Shown here: piece after piece, positions 17,776 through 27,706 of the stretch
Layout: every line of letters starts with the position of its first letter
Numbering within the stretch: position 1 is the stretch's first letter
Source: Roseiarcus sp963798015
Lineage (GTDB): Bacteria; Pseudomonadota; Alphaproteobacteria; Rhizobiales; Beijerinckiaceae
Direction of reading: 5' to 3'
Assembly (NCBI GenBank): GCA_963798015.1
Contig: CAWCSA010000013.1
Coordinates: 240,597 to 304,596 of the forward strand
Length of the DNA: 64,000 nt
The notes under the pieces: generated by a model
The model's database searches: none
Told to the model about the DNA's origin: nothing
The model's input: the letters and a program-made list of their open reading frames with translations, nothing else
Translations under genes and position numbers: made by a program

Positions 17776-18921
17776 CACGAATTCGCGTTGGATCTTCGTG
17801 CCGCGACAATGACGGACGAGTTGCACTTTTCGCGCCCGCCTATCGCAGGGGCTTGCCTCGCTGCGGCGGGTGCCGGGTCTTGGGCGATCGACAAGGACTG
17901 AAGGGGGTCGCAGACGTTATCCCAATGCGCGGCAAACACGTTGTCGACAAATTGTCGCGCGGAGTCGCCGAGGCCGAAGGTAAGTGCACGAGCACGCGCG
18001 AGATCTCGTGGAATGGAGAGGGCTGCGAGCGCAGCTCGACCGAGATTCGCGTCGAGTACGCCAGCGCCGCTGTCTCCAATCACGTCGAGTGGACCCACAA
18101 CTGGATTTGCAGCCACTGGCAGACCCGACGCAAGCGCTTCAAGCAGCACAAGGCCAAAGGTGTCGGTCAAACTCGGGAACACGAATACGTCGGCGCTCGC
18201 GTAGGCGGCGGCAAGTCTCTCGTCGCGCATTTCGCCGACGAAATGCGCTCCAGGAAAGCGCCTCTGAAGCTTCTTCCTCGCCGGCCCGTCCCCCACGACG
18301 ACCTTTGAACCTGGCAGATCTAGTGACAGGAAAGCGTCTAGGGTCTTTCGATCGCCACACGCGCGCAGGTCAGGAAAATCGGTCTGGGGAATTCGAAGAT
18401 GCTCGCGGCACGCGGTCGAAAAAGATCGCAGTCGACGCCATGCGACCAGCGCATCAAACGCAACAAACCCGCGCGTTTCGAGCTCACGCCCCAGTGTCTC
18501 ACTCGTCACCATCATGCCAGAGCCAGCATTGTGGAACCGACGAAGCAGTGCATAGACAAATCTGCTCGGCGCCACTGGTCGCGCAGCAAGATACTCGGGG
18601 AAGCGCGGGGAAGCAAGTCGTGAAGGAGCGTCCGGCTCTGCGGCAAGCGAACCATGCGCATAGCCCAAGCGGCCCTTCCGTCGCGATATGGATAAAATCG
18701 GGGTTAAGATCCTCGATGCGACGTCGCACTGCGCCAGGCCGCGTTACAGCGACGCGCACTTGCGGGTAGGTCGGGAGGGGCACGGTGCAAAATTCGTTAG
18801 CGGCTAGGACCTTAATTTCGATGCCGAGAGCCGGCGCTTCTCTCACCAAGGCTTCTATCGAGCGCACCACGCCGTTGATCTGTGGCCGCCAAGCGTCGGT
18901 GATGATGAGGATGCGGGTCAA
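17640..18921 (-). pseudogene. Glycosyltransferase family 4, frameshifted copy
   Basis: This is the counterpart of 57945-59228. The start (MTRILIITDAWRPQINGVVR, ATG 18921) and the C-terminal half are in different frames because of indels near 18345, 18450 and 18600. The ends are convergent with the MFS gene and overlap its 3' end. Confidence 0.8.
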
Positions 18922-19067
18922 CGTGGTGACCTGCTCGCTTGGTCACTGCCCAGCACGGCGTTCAGCAGCTCTTTCACCGTCCTGGCTTTAGCGAGCGCTA
19001 CTTCGCTGCCATCTGGAACGGCCGTCCGCGGTCGCGGCTACGGGCAGACGGCCTTCACTGGCGGCAA

Positions 19068-19478
19068 CTATTGACCAATGAAGGTTCCGCCCCATCCTCC
19101 GCCTCCCAGTTTGATTTGGTCATTAACAATATGGGCTGACTGCGTGGAAGGTAACGCCAGCCTCGCCATCATCGGGACATTGCTCGTTGCGTTGGTGTTC
19201 TTCAAGGCAATCTCTATAGAGCCTCCAGAACGACAGACGGATACGTTTCCGGTCAGCCAGAGAACGCCGGCTTTTTTGGCGGAATAGACAAGGCCTTTGG
19301 CTCCATCAGCGATGGAAATAGTCAATGGCTTACCATCGTTCTCGGTCGTCTCTTTCCATCTTGATTTCACATCATTTGCTTTGAGCTCACTGACGGTTCT
19401 AAGACATTCAGCATGAGCAAGTGTGGCCTCACTTAGAAGCAATAAGAAAATGACCAAATTTAAATTCTTTAGAGCCAT
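19068..19478 (-). CDS. Secreted small protein of unknown function, copy 1
   Basis: ATG 19478 gives 136 residues starting MALKNLNLVIFLLLLSEATL followed by AHA, a clear Sec signal peptide with cleavage expected before ECLRTVSEL. The mature part of about 113 residues has two Cys residues and ends in a Gly-rich segment (KLGGGGWGGTFIGQ). A longer in-frame upstream extension exists but would bury the signal peptide, so the internal ATG is preferred. I recognise no family. Copy 2 (59375-59785) is the same. Base composition is lower in GC than the neighbours. Confidence 0.65.
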   Translation of the reverse strand: MALKNLNLVIFLLLLSEATLAHAECLRTVSELKANDVKSRWKETTENDGKPLTISIADGAKGLVYSAKKAGVLWLTGNVSVCRSGGSIEIALKNTNATSNVPMMARLALPSTQSAHIVNDQIKLGGGGWGGTFIGQ

Positions 19479-19662
19479 GTTACCCAACGGAATGGTACTG
19501 CGCGATACGAGGCCTCGGCTGCGGAGCGCAGATTTGCGGCGCGCGGTTGGCCGATGAAGCGAGGTCAACGACGGGTTACGCGCTTTGTTCCAGGGCGGAG
19601 TCCCCAATCGCTAACGTTTGGTTAACCAGCATCGATTTCGAAAGGCGTGGGAGGGCCACGCC

Positions 19663-20179
19663 ATGTCGCTTGGGTTTCTGGATCATATGCGGGCTGTACC
19701 GGACCACCGGATTCCGGGAATGGTGAGCTACCCCCTGGACGAGGTGCTTCTGGTGACGCTTGTTGGGGTTGTCTGCGGCGCCGACGACTGGGAAGGCGTG
19801 GAGGAAGTCGCGACCGGGGCGCTGTACTGGCTGCGCGGATTTTTACCTGTTCGGCAACGGCGTCGCGACGGCACAGACGTTGCGCAAGGTGTTCCGTTTG
19901 CTGGACCCGCAGGCGTTGCAGCGCGGCTTTGCGGGCTGGGCGGCTTCGCTGCGCGCCGAAGCGCGGGAAGTGATCGCCGTGGACGGCAAGACACTGCGCG
20001 GTTCGAAGACGTCGCCCGACGGGAAGGGCGCGCTGCATCTGGTTTCGGCTTACGCCACCGAGGCGGGGCTGGTGCTCGCCCAGCGCGCCGTCGAGGGGAA
20101 GTCCAACGAGATCAGGGCGATCCCGGAACTCCTGGACATGCTCAACCTCAAGGGGAAGCAAAAGCAGCTCCCGACTTAA
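19663..20179 (+). pseudogene. ISAs1-family transposase fragment, frameshifted copy
   Basis: The frame begins MSLGFLDHMRAVPDHRIPGM, the typical ISAs1 transposase start, but an extra T near 19850 breaks it. It then continues to EVIAVDGKTLRGSKT and DMLNLKGKQKQLPT, where the homology ends. Copy 2 has the same truncation without the frameshift. Confidence 0.8.
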
Positions 20180-20345
20180 ACGACGCGCCAGCGCCGTTCC
20201 CTACCCGACGTTTATCGTGTACTGACGCTCTCCTCTGCCAGGGTCAGAAGTTCCAAATAAGACCGCAGTGAGCGGCCTCGGCCGGCGGCAACTCGGGCGA
20301 GCTCCGCTACCGCTACGACAGAACCCAAAAACTGAAGGAGCAGCG

Positions 20346-20701
20346 ATGGCGAAACATAAACAAAAGAACACGGGAAAGGGCGGCGGAACTCAGTTTGACT
20401 CGGTCCCTGGGACCGCACGGAATGCTTTGCTATACTGATCCAGAATCATTCCAGACTATTACCAAGCTGTGGGAGACAACGGAGCTCACCGAATTTCACG
20501 ATGCCGCGCTTTCCTCGGCCACTGAGGAAATCAATGGCATTCTTGATGGGCTAGAAAAGGGCAATAAGGATTTGGAGCGTGTGCTCTCCTTTATTCGGTT
20601 CCGCAATGAGCATTTTCTCGTATGGGGCGCGTTATGGCGCTATCGGGCAATATGACGACGAGAAAACAATTGCAAAGGAATTCAAATTGAAAATGACTTG
20701 A
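20346..20701 (+). pseudogene. Paralogous small protein A, damaged copy
   Basis: This corresponds to the intact 117-residue gene at 60651-61004. Indels near 20390 and 20625 break the frame here. The ribosome binding site GGAG and the start are conserved. Confidence 0.65.
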
Positions 20702-20726
20702 GGGTATTGGAACAAGGAGTGGAACT

Positions 20727-21061
20727 ATGAAGCTGAAGCCGCCGCCGACTTATAATTACAATTGGATTATGACGGGAAACAGAGTAACGTGCGCTAAAGG
20801 AGCAGGTGGCCAGACTGTAGTTAAACTGCTTGAAGCAGCAGAGTTAACGGATTTTCACGACGTGGAGCTTGCGAAGGCGACAAAAAAAAATCAAATGCGA
20901 TTGTAGAACAAATCGAAAAAAACAATAATGATCCTAATAGAACAGTTTCGTTAGTGGAAATTCAAGGTCGCCATTTGATGGTTTGGGCTAGTTATGGCAC
21001 TGTGACACCTTATGACGACGACGATACGATTATAAACGCTCTAAAATTGAAGATAACATAA
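20727..21061 (+). pseudogene. Paralogous small protein B, damaged copy
   Basis: This corresponds to the intact 110-residue gene at 61030-61362. The A-run near 20885 carries two additional bases relative to copy 2 and shifts the frame. It is AT-rich compared with the surroundings. Confidence 0.65.
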
Positions 21062-21113
21062 CTTAGCGCTTGCCCGCGGAACTCGCATCCGACGTCCTGC
21101 TGGCCGGTGCCGG

Positions 21114-21464
21114 TTATGGTGATGACGCCCTGGCGACGCGCAGAAGGCAAAATAAACAGATCCTCGACACCTCCTTCGACTTCAGGCGCCTGTCCGGGCG
21201 ACGGGTGCTCACAACATGTTTGAAAGCGTGCGCCACTTCGTCGATTAACTTGAAGTCGGGGGATTGCTTACAAAACGGCTCTTGGATGGCTCTCAAGGTT
21301 CCTTTTGGCGCTTTGCTGAGTTTCCTGTCGTATGCGAGATAATCTACCAAATGGAGTGTCACGACGCAGGCGAGAAATGCCTGCCTTGCCGACCCCGGAT
21401 GCGCCGCGAATTCTCTTACCGTTGGGTCGACGATTTCGGTTAGAAATCGGACGAAATCCTCCAT
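21114..21464 (-). CDS. Unknown helical protein, copy 1
   Basis: ATG 21464 opens 116 residues (MEDFVRFLTEIVDPTVREFA, then LACVVTLHLVDYLAYDRKL and FKLIDEVAHAFKHVVST). The pattern is of a small all-helical protein and I cannot name a family. The last 15-20 residues look shifted: another frame gives GGVEDLFILPSARRQGVITI, which reads more like protein, so the original C-terminus was probably different. It lies downstream of the parA/RHH pair on the same strand. Confidence 0.5.
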   Translation of the reverse strand: MEDFVRFLTEIVDPTVREFAAHPGSARQAFLACVVTLHLVDYLAYDRKLSKAPKGTLRAIQEPFCKQSPDFKLIDEVAHAFKHVVSTRRPDRRLKSKEVSRICLFCLLRVARASSP

Positions 21465-21481
21465 CCCGTTCCCTCGCAAGC

Positions 21482-21763
21482 CTACTCCCCGAGCGGGCTT
21501 GGCGTGTCGCGCCCCTTTGGGAAGCTTTCGCGCGCAAGCTCTCTCTCAAGCGCGCCGATCGCATGTTCCATCGTCAAACCGGACGGCCACTCGTAGGCGT
21601 CGGAGATCGCAATGAACCGGCGAACCGTATCGGGGCTCGCCTTGATGTTGAGCTGCATATTGCGGCCGGTCCTGAACAGCCGCCGCTGCGGCGCCGGCGC
21701 TGGGCTCGGCTTCGGCGCCGAGTAGCCGACCTCGTTCGCGCTGTCGACGACGGCCAGGTCCAC
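21482..21763 (-). pseudogene. Partition accessory protein (RHH-like), copy 1, start codon lost
   Basis: This is the counterpart of 61783-62133. The frame is open upstream to the parA stop, but the ATG of copy 2 is ATC here. The only in-frame alternative is GTG 21763, which removes 20-25 N-terminal residues. The DNA-binding region (MQLNIKASPDTVRRFIAISD) and the C-terminal helices remain. Confidence 0.6.
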
Positions 21764-21828
21764 CTTGCGCGCGGGCTTGCGGAACTGCGAGAAATCGGTC
21801 GGATCGTCGCGTTTCGGTTCGTCGGCGA

Positions 21829-22537
21829 TCAGGCGACCTCCTCCCTTTCGATTGGTCTGTTTCCGTTGCTGAGGCGGGCGAGCAGCTCGTCGACGAAGGC
21901 GTCGGCATTGGCGATCGCCGCGGCGAGGCCGCTGACGCCCTTCCCCGCGAGGCCAGCGACCGTGCCGCCGAACAAAAGCATGGCGCGATATGCCTCGCGG
22001 TCGACGAGCTGCGTCTCGAACACTGGCGCGCCCTCGTCGGCGAGACGCTTTTCGATGAACCGTTGCGTCTTGGGCCGAAGGGCCGATGATGTCTGCGTGA
22101 ACAGCATCGCGAACGGAATCACCCGCTTGGTCAACCGCTCCTGGGTCCTGAGAAGGCCCATATGCCGGAACGCCTGCTTCGCGTCGGGATTGGATCCGCG
22201 GACCGGGATGATGACGAAGTCCGATATGGCGATCGCGTAACCGGCGAGCCCGGTAGCCCTGCCCTCGAGGTCGACAACCACGAAATCAGCCTCGCCGGCG
22301 GCCTGATCGATTCGGCGGATGATGATGTCGTCGTCGTCTTCGGCGCCTGGCGCCGCGGTGACGACCTTGAGCGTGGCCGGGACGCCGGGAAGCCTCGCCC
22401 AGTCGACTACGCCGCCGTTCTGGTCGGCGTCGATGACGATGACTGAGGCGCCGCGCTCGGCGAGAACTGTTGCGAGGATGGTCGCGGTGGTGGTTTCCGA
22501 CGCCGCCCTTGGGCGACGTTACGGCAATGATCGACAT
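21829..22537 (-). pseudogene. parA: ParA-type partition ATPase, copy 1, frameshifted near the Walker motif
   Basis: The start MSIIAVTSPKGGVG is intact, but a base is missing in the KGGVGKTT Walker A region (near 22497), so the main body is in another frame (21829-22281 and upstream). The deduced protein is about 235 residues with VIDADQNGGVVDWARLPG and FVVVDLEGRATGLAGYAIAI, typical of small ParA/MinD-like ATPases that move plasmids. Protein and DNA differ clearly from copy 2. Confidence 0.8.
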
Positions 22538-22814
22538 GGCCTAGCCCTTCGAAACGGGAGCGTTTCAGGGCCAGTTTAGAAGCCGTGCGTTAATGGAGGC
22601 TTACGGGGGATCGCTCGGTTGTCGATCGCTTGGGGTCGCCTTGGCTTGGGCTACCGGAGCGAACGACTACCGAAAGACGATTGGTATCCTAACGGTGGCC
22701 CGAAGGCTCGTCTATTTGTTGCCTGAGGGCCCATATGCAGCGCTAAAGCGCCTTGACAGTCCGGTCAGCTATGGGCATATGCTGGCGCGAGCTGACAAGC
22801 TGACAGGGTTCCCA

Positions 22815-23494
22815 ATGGCGGTGTATGGATATTGCAGGGTCTCGACGACGAGACAGGCGAACGAAGGCGAGAGCCTCGAGGTTCAGCGCCGCCAGATCAA
22901 AGGCTATGCCGACATGCACGGCTTGGCCCTCGACGAGATCGTGATCGAGGAAGGCGTGAGTGGTTCTGTGCCGGTCGTCGAGCGGCCTGCCGCCGGCCCT
23001 CTTTTCGCTAAGCTGTCGAAAGGCGACGTTGTTGTGCGCCCAAGCTCGATCGTCTGTTCCGCTCGGCTCTCGATGCCCTCCAGGTAGTTGCAGAGCTGAA
23101 GAAGCGGGGTGTCGCTCTCCATCTGCTCGATCTCGGCGGCGACATTTCCGGCAACGGCCTGTCCAAGCTCTTCCTGACCATCGCCGCCGCTTTCGCCGAG
23201 GCCGAGCGCGACCGCATCCGGGAACGGATCGGACAGGTGAAGGCCGATCAGAAGGCGAGAGGCCGCTATCTTGGGGGAAAAGTTCCCTTCGGGTTCCGGC
23301 GCGGCGAGGACGGCGAGCTAGTTCCGCATGAAGGTGAGCAGGAGGCTGTCCGCGAAATGGTCGCGCTGCGAAGCCAGGGAAAACCGCTTAGAGCCATTGC
23401 CGAGGCCGTGCGGACGAACGGCCTCAAGATCAGCCATGAAGGCGTGGCGGGTGTCCTAAGGGCTGCGGGCAACGATTGCGCGGGGCAGGGCTAA
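22815..23494 (+). pseudogene. Serine recombinase (resolvase/invertase), copy 1, frameshifted
   Basis: ATG 22815 starts MAVYGYCRVSTTRQANEGES with the catalytic Ser in CRVST. One base is missing near 23037, and the rest (LDRLFRSALDALQVVAELKK, AEAERDRIRERIGQVKADQK, then the C-terminal helix-turn-helix LRAIAEAVRTNGLKISHEGV) is in another frame to 23494. Copy 2 is intact at this place but broken later. The role was probably multimer resolution of the plasmid together with parA. Confidence 0.85.
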
Positions 23495-23504
23495 GAATGG
23501 CGGG

Positions 23505-23694
23505 GAGGTGCCGGTTTCGCTGAGGCGGAGCGCGACTACATCGCGTCATGTGCCCTCGATGCAAGCGAGGACGATAACATACCGATGGCCGGGGCGAAGC
23601 CCGCTGGATCTGGATCAGCCCCATGAAGGCGTAGCGGGTGGCTTTGAGGGCTGATGGCACACTGGCGTTCCCTCGAGGAAGCTTCGGTCTCTTT
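23505..23694 (+). other. Decayed second resolvase fragment
   Basis: After the recombinase stop short pieces of the same family recur: FAEAERDYIA near 23518 and a PMKA-RVALRADG echo of SHEGVAGVLRAAG near 23625. No open frame remains. The sequence is repeated at the window end (63810-64000). Confidence 0.5.
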
Positions 23695-25570
23695 AAGCGG
23701 CCCGGAGAATCTGTCCCTTGTTGTTTTCGAACTGCAATTTCGCCGCAATGGGTGATCCACCGTAGTAATTAGCAGCTTCCTCTATTGATTCGTCACTGAA
23801 ATTCCCACCGACACGGTCATATAGACCTCTGAATGGCATCATAAACTCTACTGCGAAAGCACGCTGCGCTTGTTGACGAGTAGTTCTTGTATCTGTTTCC
23901 AGCATCCACGTACTTCCTGGAGGCGATAGATGTGCGTCGGCGATGAAGCGAGCTGCTTCGAATCGCCTTGCTACAACTTCAGTTCTACGAAATAGGAAAT
24001 TTGTGTTGTCATTGTCAACGTTGCAGATTGCGACCCCGAAGGGAAGTCCTTCCGCTCCCGCAAGTCCCGCATCGGCAATTTGCGCACCGGTTAAACTTAG
24101 GAGATCGCCAAGTCCGTTGTCGCTGATTGGTGCCAAACCAAATCCAAGCACACTACGACTCTGGCCCGCAAGTCGCTTCCCAATCTCCCAAGGTTGATCA
24201 CCACCTTGCAGCGTTGCTGTCGGCAAAGATCGTAATATCCGGCCACGCAGATTCGTACTATATATAATATTCTCCGTCTTTCCTATCACACTGTTAAGGT
24301 CATCATGTCTGTCCGTACCGAAGGCGGAAACTAATTCGTCTACAGCCAAGGGGTCTACCTGCGCAGTGATGCGGTCAACAGCTCCAATCAATTCGGGTGA
24401 AGCTTCGTCAGTATTAAACCCTAATAAAGCTTCTCGGCGGCGATATGATGAGCGCTTGGGATCAGCACGGTCCTTTGTAAGCGTGTCCAAAAGCCCACAT
24501 AGTTCGAGATTAGATAGACCATTTAAACGAGCGATCGTTTGTTCAACAAACTTGTCAACGGCGCACTCAAATTCCGTTCCCGAAATGGATGCTCGGAAGC
24601 TATCTAAGTACCGTAACCCTGAATTATAGTGGTGCTCCTCTGGCGAGCATGTAGCGAATAAACTGTCTCCTTGCGAACAAATAACCAGAGGAGGCCATTC
24701 GAAGCCCTTATCCGCTCCAATAGTAAGCTCGTGCGCTGCTCGCCAGGAGGGCTTTGGTTTAAGGCTTATTGCCGCAGGTTCCCACCGTAAACGCCACCAA
24801 TACTTGATCAACCAGAGTGCTAGTGGATATGCAGCAAGAGGAGCGCTATCCCGGACTGAGTCGAGCCAAGGAGCCACGTTTCGTGTCGCAACGTTGTCAG
24901 CGACAGATATGCGTATAGGCGCACCTGTAAGGCGCACGGCGGCGTCCTTATGTCCGGTTTCTTCCCAACGTTCAGCTTTAATACCAAAGCCGTGATGGGC
25001 CGCCGTCTCACTCGACGGCGGCCCACGTCGTTCCAAAATTGCAAACCTGGTCTGAAGCTCGGTAATTCGCTTGGAAAACTCTATCGCTTCAGGCGACTCC
25101 CTGGACTGCAATTCTCGGCCATCGGCCATAGCACTGGTGAGCTCCAAGCGAGCCTCATGTTGGCGATCTCGCCACTCTTCTACGGTATCGCTTCCGGCCT
25201 CGAGCTCGCTCAACGTTTCTTCTAGCAGCTCAAGCGGAGCAAAGAGTTCCGCTCTCGACGGCCCGCCAATTCCTTCGGCAAGGTCGAGCTCTTGCCGGAT
25301 CGCAACCAGCCGCCCGATTAGCTCGGCCCGGCGGCTGGCGGACAACAGGTAAAGATTTGCAGGCCGACCGCGGCCGGCGATGCCTGTGGCAGGGACCTTC
25401 GCCTCAGGAACCAGTTCTTTCTTCAAAAAGGCCCGCGCGGTCTCAAGCTCAACCCGAGCAGTTTCAGCAAGCTGCTGGGCGGTAAAGCCGTCAGGCTGCA
25501 GTGCGTCGAGGCGCACCAGGGTTCCCGTCAGCTTCAGCTGAGCTAGGTTGTCTCGCGATGCCGGCTCCAT
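23693..25570 (-). CDS. Winged-helix protein with degenerate ImmA/IrrE-like C-terminus
   Basis: From ATG 25570 (AGAGG six bases upstream) the protein has 625 residues; an in-frame ATG at 25603 would add 11. Residues 5-75 resemble a winged helix (LVRLDALQPDGFTAQQLAET then RAFLKKELV and RGRPANLYLLS). A coiled-coil-like segment follows at about 90-190. The C-terminal 100 residues (RRFEAARFIADAHL then RQQAQRAFAVEFMMP and EEAANYYGGSPIAAKLQFEN) follow the spacing of ImmA/IrrE-type (M78) domains but lack HExxH, so no peptidase activity is expected from that part. It is the third gene of a minus-strand operon (27356 to 23693), 115 bp after the zincin-like gene. DNA is less GC-rich than block 2. Role unknown; a sensor in a defence system is my inference. 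Confidence 0.7.
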   Translation of the reverse strand: MEPASRDNLAQLKLTGTLVRLDALQPDGFTAQQLAETARVELETARAFLKKELVPEAKVPATGIAGRGRPANLYLLSASRRAELIGRLVAIRQELDLAEGIGGPSRAELFAPLELLEETLSELEAGSDTVEEWRDRQHEARLELTSAMADGRELQSRESPEAIEFSKRITELQTRFAILERRGPPSSETAAHHGFGIKAERWEETGHKDAAVRLTGAPIRISVADNVATRNVAPWLDSVRDSAPLAAYPLALWLIKYWWRLRWEPAAISLKPKPSWRAAHELTIGADKGFEWPPLVICSQGDSLFATCSPEEHHYNSGLRYLDSFRASISGTEFECAVDKFVEQTIARLNGLSNLELCGLLDTLTKDRADPKRSSYRRREALLGFNTDEASPELIGAVDRITAQVDPLAVDELVSAFGTDRHDDLNSVIGKTENIIYSTNLRGRILRSLPTATLQGGDQPWEIGKRLAGQSRSVLGFGLAPISDNGLGDLLSLTGAQIADAGLAGAEGLPFGVAICNVDNDNTNFLFRRTEVVARRFEAARFIADAHLSPPGSTWMLETDTRTTRQQAQRAFAVEFMMPFRGLYDRVGGNFSDESIEEAANYYGGSPIAAKLQFENNKGQILRAA

Positions 25571-25684
25571 TGGTTGCCTCTGTGACTTGGCTGCCCGCGG
25601 CATCGAAGATTGATTTATGGGGTAAGTGCACCAATAAAGCAAGGGAAGAAATTGTATGAGGTCATAGAATTTTTTGGTGAGTGG

Positions 25685-26884
25685 TCACATTAGCTCTGCT
25701 GCTTGAATTTCCTGTTCCAGCATCGCAAGGTCTTGGCTTTCTGTGAAAGCGAGGCAAGCCCGAGCTGCGCTGAGTTGGGCTTTCAGTCGTACCCGGGTCA
25801 ACAACAAGCCCATTAGCCTAGTTGAGAGCGCTTTCAAGCGCGTCATTCGCGGTGCATCCGGCACCTCAGGATTCGGTGCCTCAAGATGCGGCGCCTCAGG
25901 ATGCGCATTCGCTATCAGAGAGAACCGGCGAACCCGTTCTTGTGCCTCGGCCTCGGATATACACAGTCTATTGTGGGAAAGGATTTCTGCTAACTTTCGA
26001 AAGGCGTCGCGTGCCCGCTGTCGGCGCTTTCGATCATCCCCCTTCAAACTTTTAACATAGCGTTCTTCATGGAACCGTCTGACCTCTCCCCTAGCGTTTT
26101 CACCGCGTAGCGGCAACCAAGAGAGCGGGGCATCTGTCCAATCTGCTACGAGGTCAAATGCAAGCGTGTCCATCCAACCCTCCGACCAGTGGCAAGTCGG
26201 ATGAGCGTTTTCTTGGTGCGCGGTTGAACGAGCGCCCTGAAAAGTGTGGCACACAAGCTCATGGTAAAGCGTGTAAGCAATATGCCAAAGGTCTCTTGAT
26301 GTAATCGTGCCCTCTTTGAGGATCAGGTTTACTACGCGGGGTAAGCGTCTATTATTTGCGCTTCCGCTAATACAGAATGGAGTAAAATCACGATTATCGT
26401 CTGTAATTGCTGTGATATAGGTAATATTAATATTTACATTAACTGGCACACCGCCTTCTGCCAGGTATAATCCACGGACTTGCGCTTCAATTATAGAGGC
26501 TAATCCAAGAAGCCCCCATCGGTCCGAATTATAAGAACCAAGTGGCATGGCAGGGCCATCGGAATTATCTCCCGACCCAATATTAACAGCTGTGGATCGA
26601 ATAAAATTGCCGGCTCCATCGAGCATATCTGAGAAATAAGCATGTGGACTCTCACTTTTTAATGAAAAAAGCTGATTAGCTCGTTCAATTAAAAAAGTGG
26701 CTGAATCATTCCAATTATTAACAGCGAGCCTTGCGATTTTAGCGCTGCCCTCTACTACACCACGCGCCGCAGTTAGGAGTTTACTACCTGTGTTATCCTC
26801 GAAGTCACAACATTCATAATCAAAGTATCGGCCGCTAGATAATTGAAGCGTCAGCGCTGTTAGCTCGTCCGGTTGAAGCGGCAT
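25685..26884 (-). CDS. Putative zincin-like metallopeptidase (HELVCH motif)
   Basis: This is a 399-residue protein from ATG 26884. The motif HELVCH (residues 208-213) lies in a helix (LWHIAYTLYHELVCHTFQ) and is followed by HWSEGWMDTLAFDLVADW, where Glu235 or Asp239 could be the third zinc ligand. This is the classical zincin signature; the family beyond that is not one I know. The N-terminal 200 residues are mixed alpha/beta with VNVNINITYITAITDD. The tail (from about 330) has a Pro/Glu/Ala repeat stretch and a final coiled coil. It starts 22 bp after the stop of the small membrane protein, clearly one operon. No signal peptide is visible, so it probably acts in the cytoplasm. Confidence 0.7.
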   Translation of the reverse strand: MPLQPDELTALTLQLSSGRYFDYECCDFEDNTGSKLLTAARGVVEGSAKIARLAVNNWNDSATFLIERANQLFSLKSESPHAYFSDMLDGAGNFIRSTAVNIGSGDNSDGPAMPLGSYNSDRWGLLGLASIIEAQVRGLYLAEGGVPVNVNINITYITAITDDNRDFTPFCISGSANNRRLPRVVNLILKEGTITSRDLWHIAYTLYHELVCHTFQGARSTAHQENAHPTCHWSEGWMDTLAFDLVADWTDAPLSWLPLRGENARGEVRRFHEERYVKSLKGDDRKRRQRARDAFRKLAEILSHNRLCISEAEAQERVRRFSLIANAHPEAPHLEAPNPEVPDAPRMTRLKALSTRLMGLLLTRVRLKAQLSAARACLAFTESQDLAMLEQEIQAAELM

Positions 26885-26906
26885 AATAACTCATATGCGA
26901 TGTCGA

Positions 26907-27356
26907 CTATTGTTCGTCTTTGTCCTTTTCGGGTCCGAGTATCCCACTCCCAGGGGGGCTTACGCGATCCCGGATGTATTCGATCCAAAGTCGATTCAGC
27001 GCTTTTGCAGCCGCTTTGCCGGCCGGCTCTCCCTCTTCTTCACCGAATCCTTTTGCAGCGCCAATTGCGAAACCCACTGCGAGGGCGATTAGTATATCTG
27101 CTCCAAACATCCCCGCGCCGCCGACGTGAGCTTGAAAGGGGGGAATGGAGGGATTGAGCTTTGTCTCTTCCGTACCAAGGAGGGAGGCAATTTCTGCGCG
27201 GTCTCTCTCATCAGAGATGGCCTCTCGCCAAGCTGTCGCAATCGCCTTGTCAAGCTCTTCTGCGTCAGCTGTTCCCGCCGCGCTTCTCGCAATAACGCGG
27301 TCCGCACTTTCGGATGTAGCCACCGTGACACCCTCCCTCGTTCTCAAGACTCGCAT
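26907..27356 (-). CDS. Small protein with one Gly-rich hydrophobic segment
   Basis: This 149-residue protein is the first gene of the three-gene operon. Residues 1-70 are helical and charged (DAEELDKAIATAWREAISDE). A segment near 80-112 (HVGGAGMFGADILIALAVGF then AIGAAKGFG) is hydrophobic and Gly-rich, either a membrane helix or a glycine-zipper insertion segment. The tail is acidic/basic and Pro-rich. It is too small for a transporter; a membrane-acting effector or anchor controlled by the downstream peptidase-like protein is possible but not shown. The start ATG 27356 has no obvious ribosome binding site. Confidence 0.6.
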   Translation of the reverse strand: MRVLRTREGVTVATSESADRVIARSAAGTADAEELDKAIATAWREAISDERDRAEIASLLGTEETKLNPSIPPFQAHVGGAGMFGADILIALAVGFAIGAAKGFGEEEGEPAGKAAAKALNRLWIEYIRDRVSPPGSGILGPEKDKDEQ

Positions 27357-27706
27357 AGTAGACAGTTTTGTTCGTGTTTAAGCAACAACGCAGGCAGGCT
27401 ATGGGATGGCAGCGTGACCTCTAAGGGTACGCGCTCAGCGAGGAATCTCGCGTGGTTCGATCGAGTGATCGCCACCCGGGGCTGTCACACCATCCAATTC
27501 AGGCGCGTTGACGCGAATTGCGAACAAGCCGAAACCTTACGTCGGGCGAATTGCGCCTAATCGGAGAACGAAACCCCCAGAAACACGAAACCCCGCACTA
27601 GGCGGGGCCGGTCCCGGCAAGCCGGGGAGAGATCAAATCTTGGCGGATTGATACTCCCCGAAAAATTGAATCGGCGCAAGCCCCCCCTTGGGGCAACGGC
27701 GGTGCT
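27357..27706. other. Intergenic region with direct repeats and hairpins
   Basis: There is no gene in these 350 bp. The decamer GCGAATTGCG occurs twice in direct orientation (27513-27522 and 27546-27555), 33 bp apart. Two GC-rich hairpins follow: CCCCGC/GCGGGG (27591-27607) and CCCGGC/GCCGGG (27613-27626). Neither has a T tail. The position between divergent units and upstream of a replication-type HTH gene makes an iteron-like or attenuator function possible. Confidence 0.4.

Larger units (their letters stand above)
13469..23694. repeat. Block 2, copy 1 (about 10.2-kb direct repeat)
   Basis: This segment recurs from 53768 to the end of the window. The offset drifts from 40299 to 40306 because of small indels. 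Most of it is nearly identical, but 21510-22815 is visibly diverged. Genes broken here but open in copy 2 include the small 84-residue protein, the MFS transporter, the glycosyltransferase, the ISAs1 fragment and the paralogous small proteins. The left border is dif-like site C. Confidence 0.95.
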
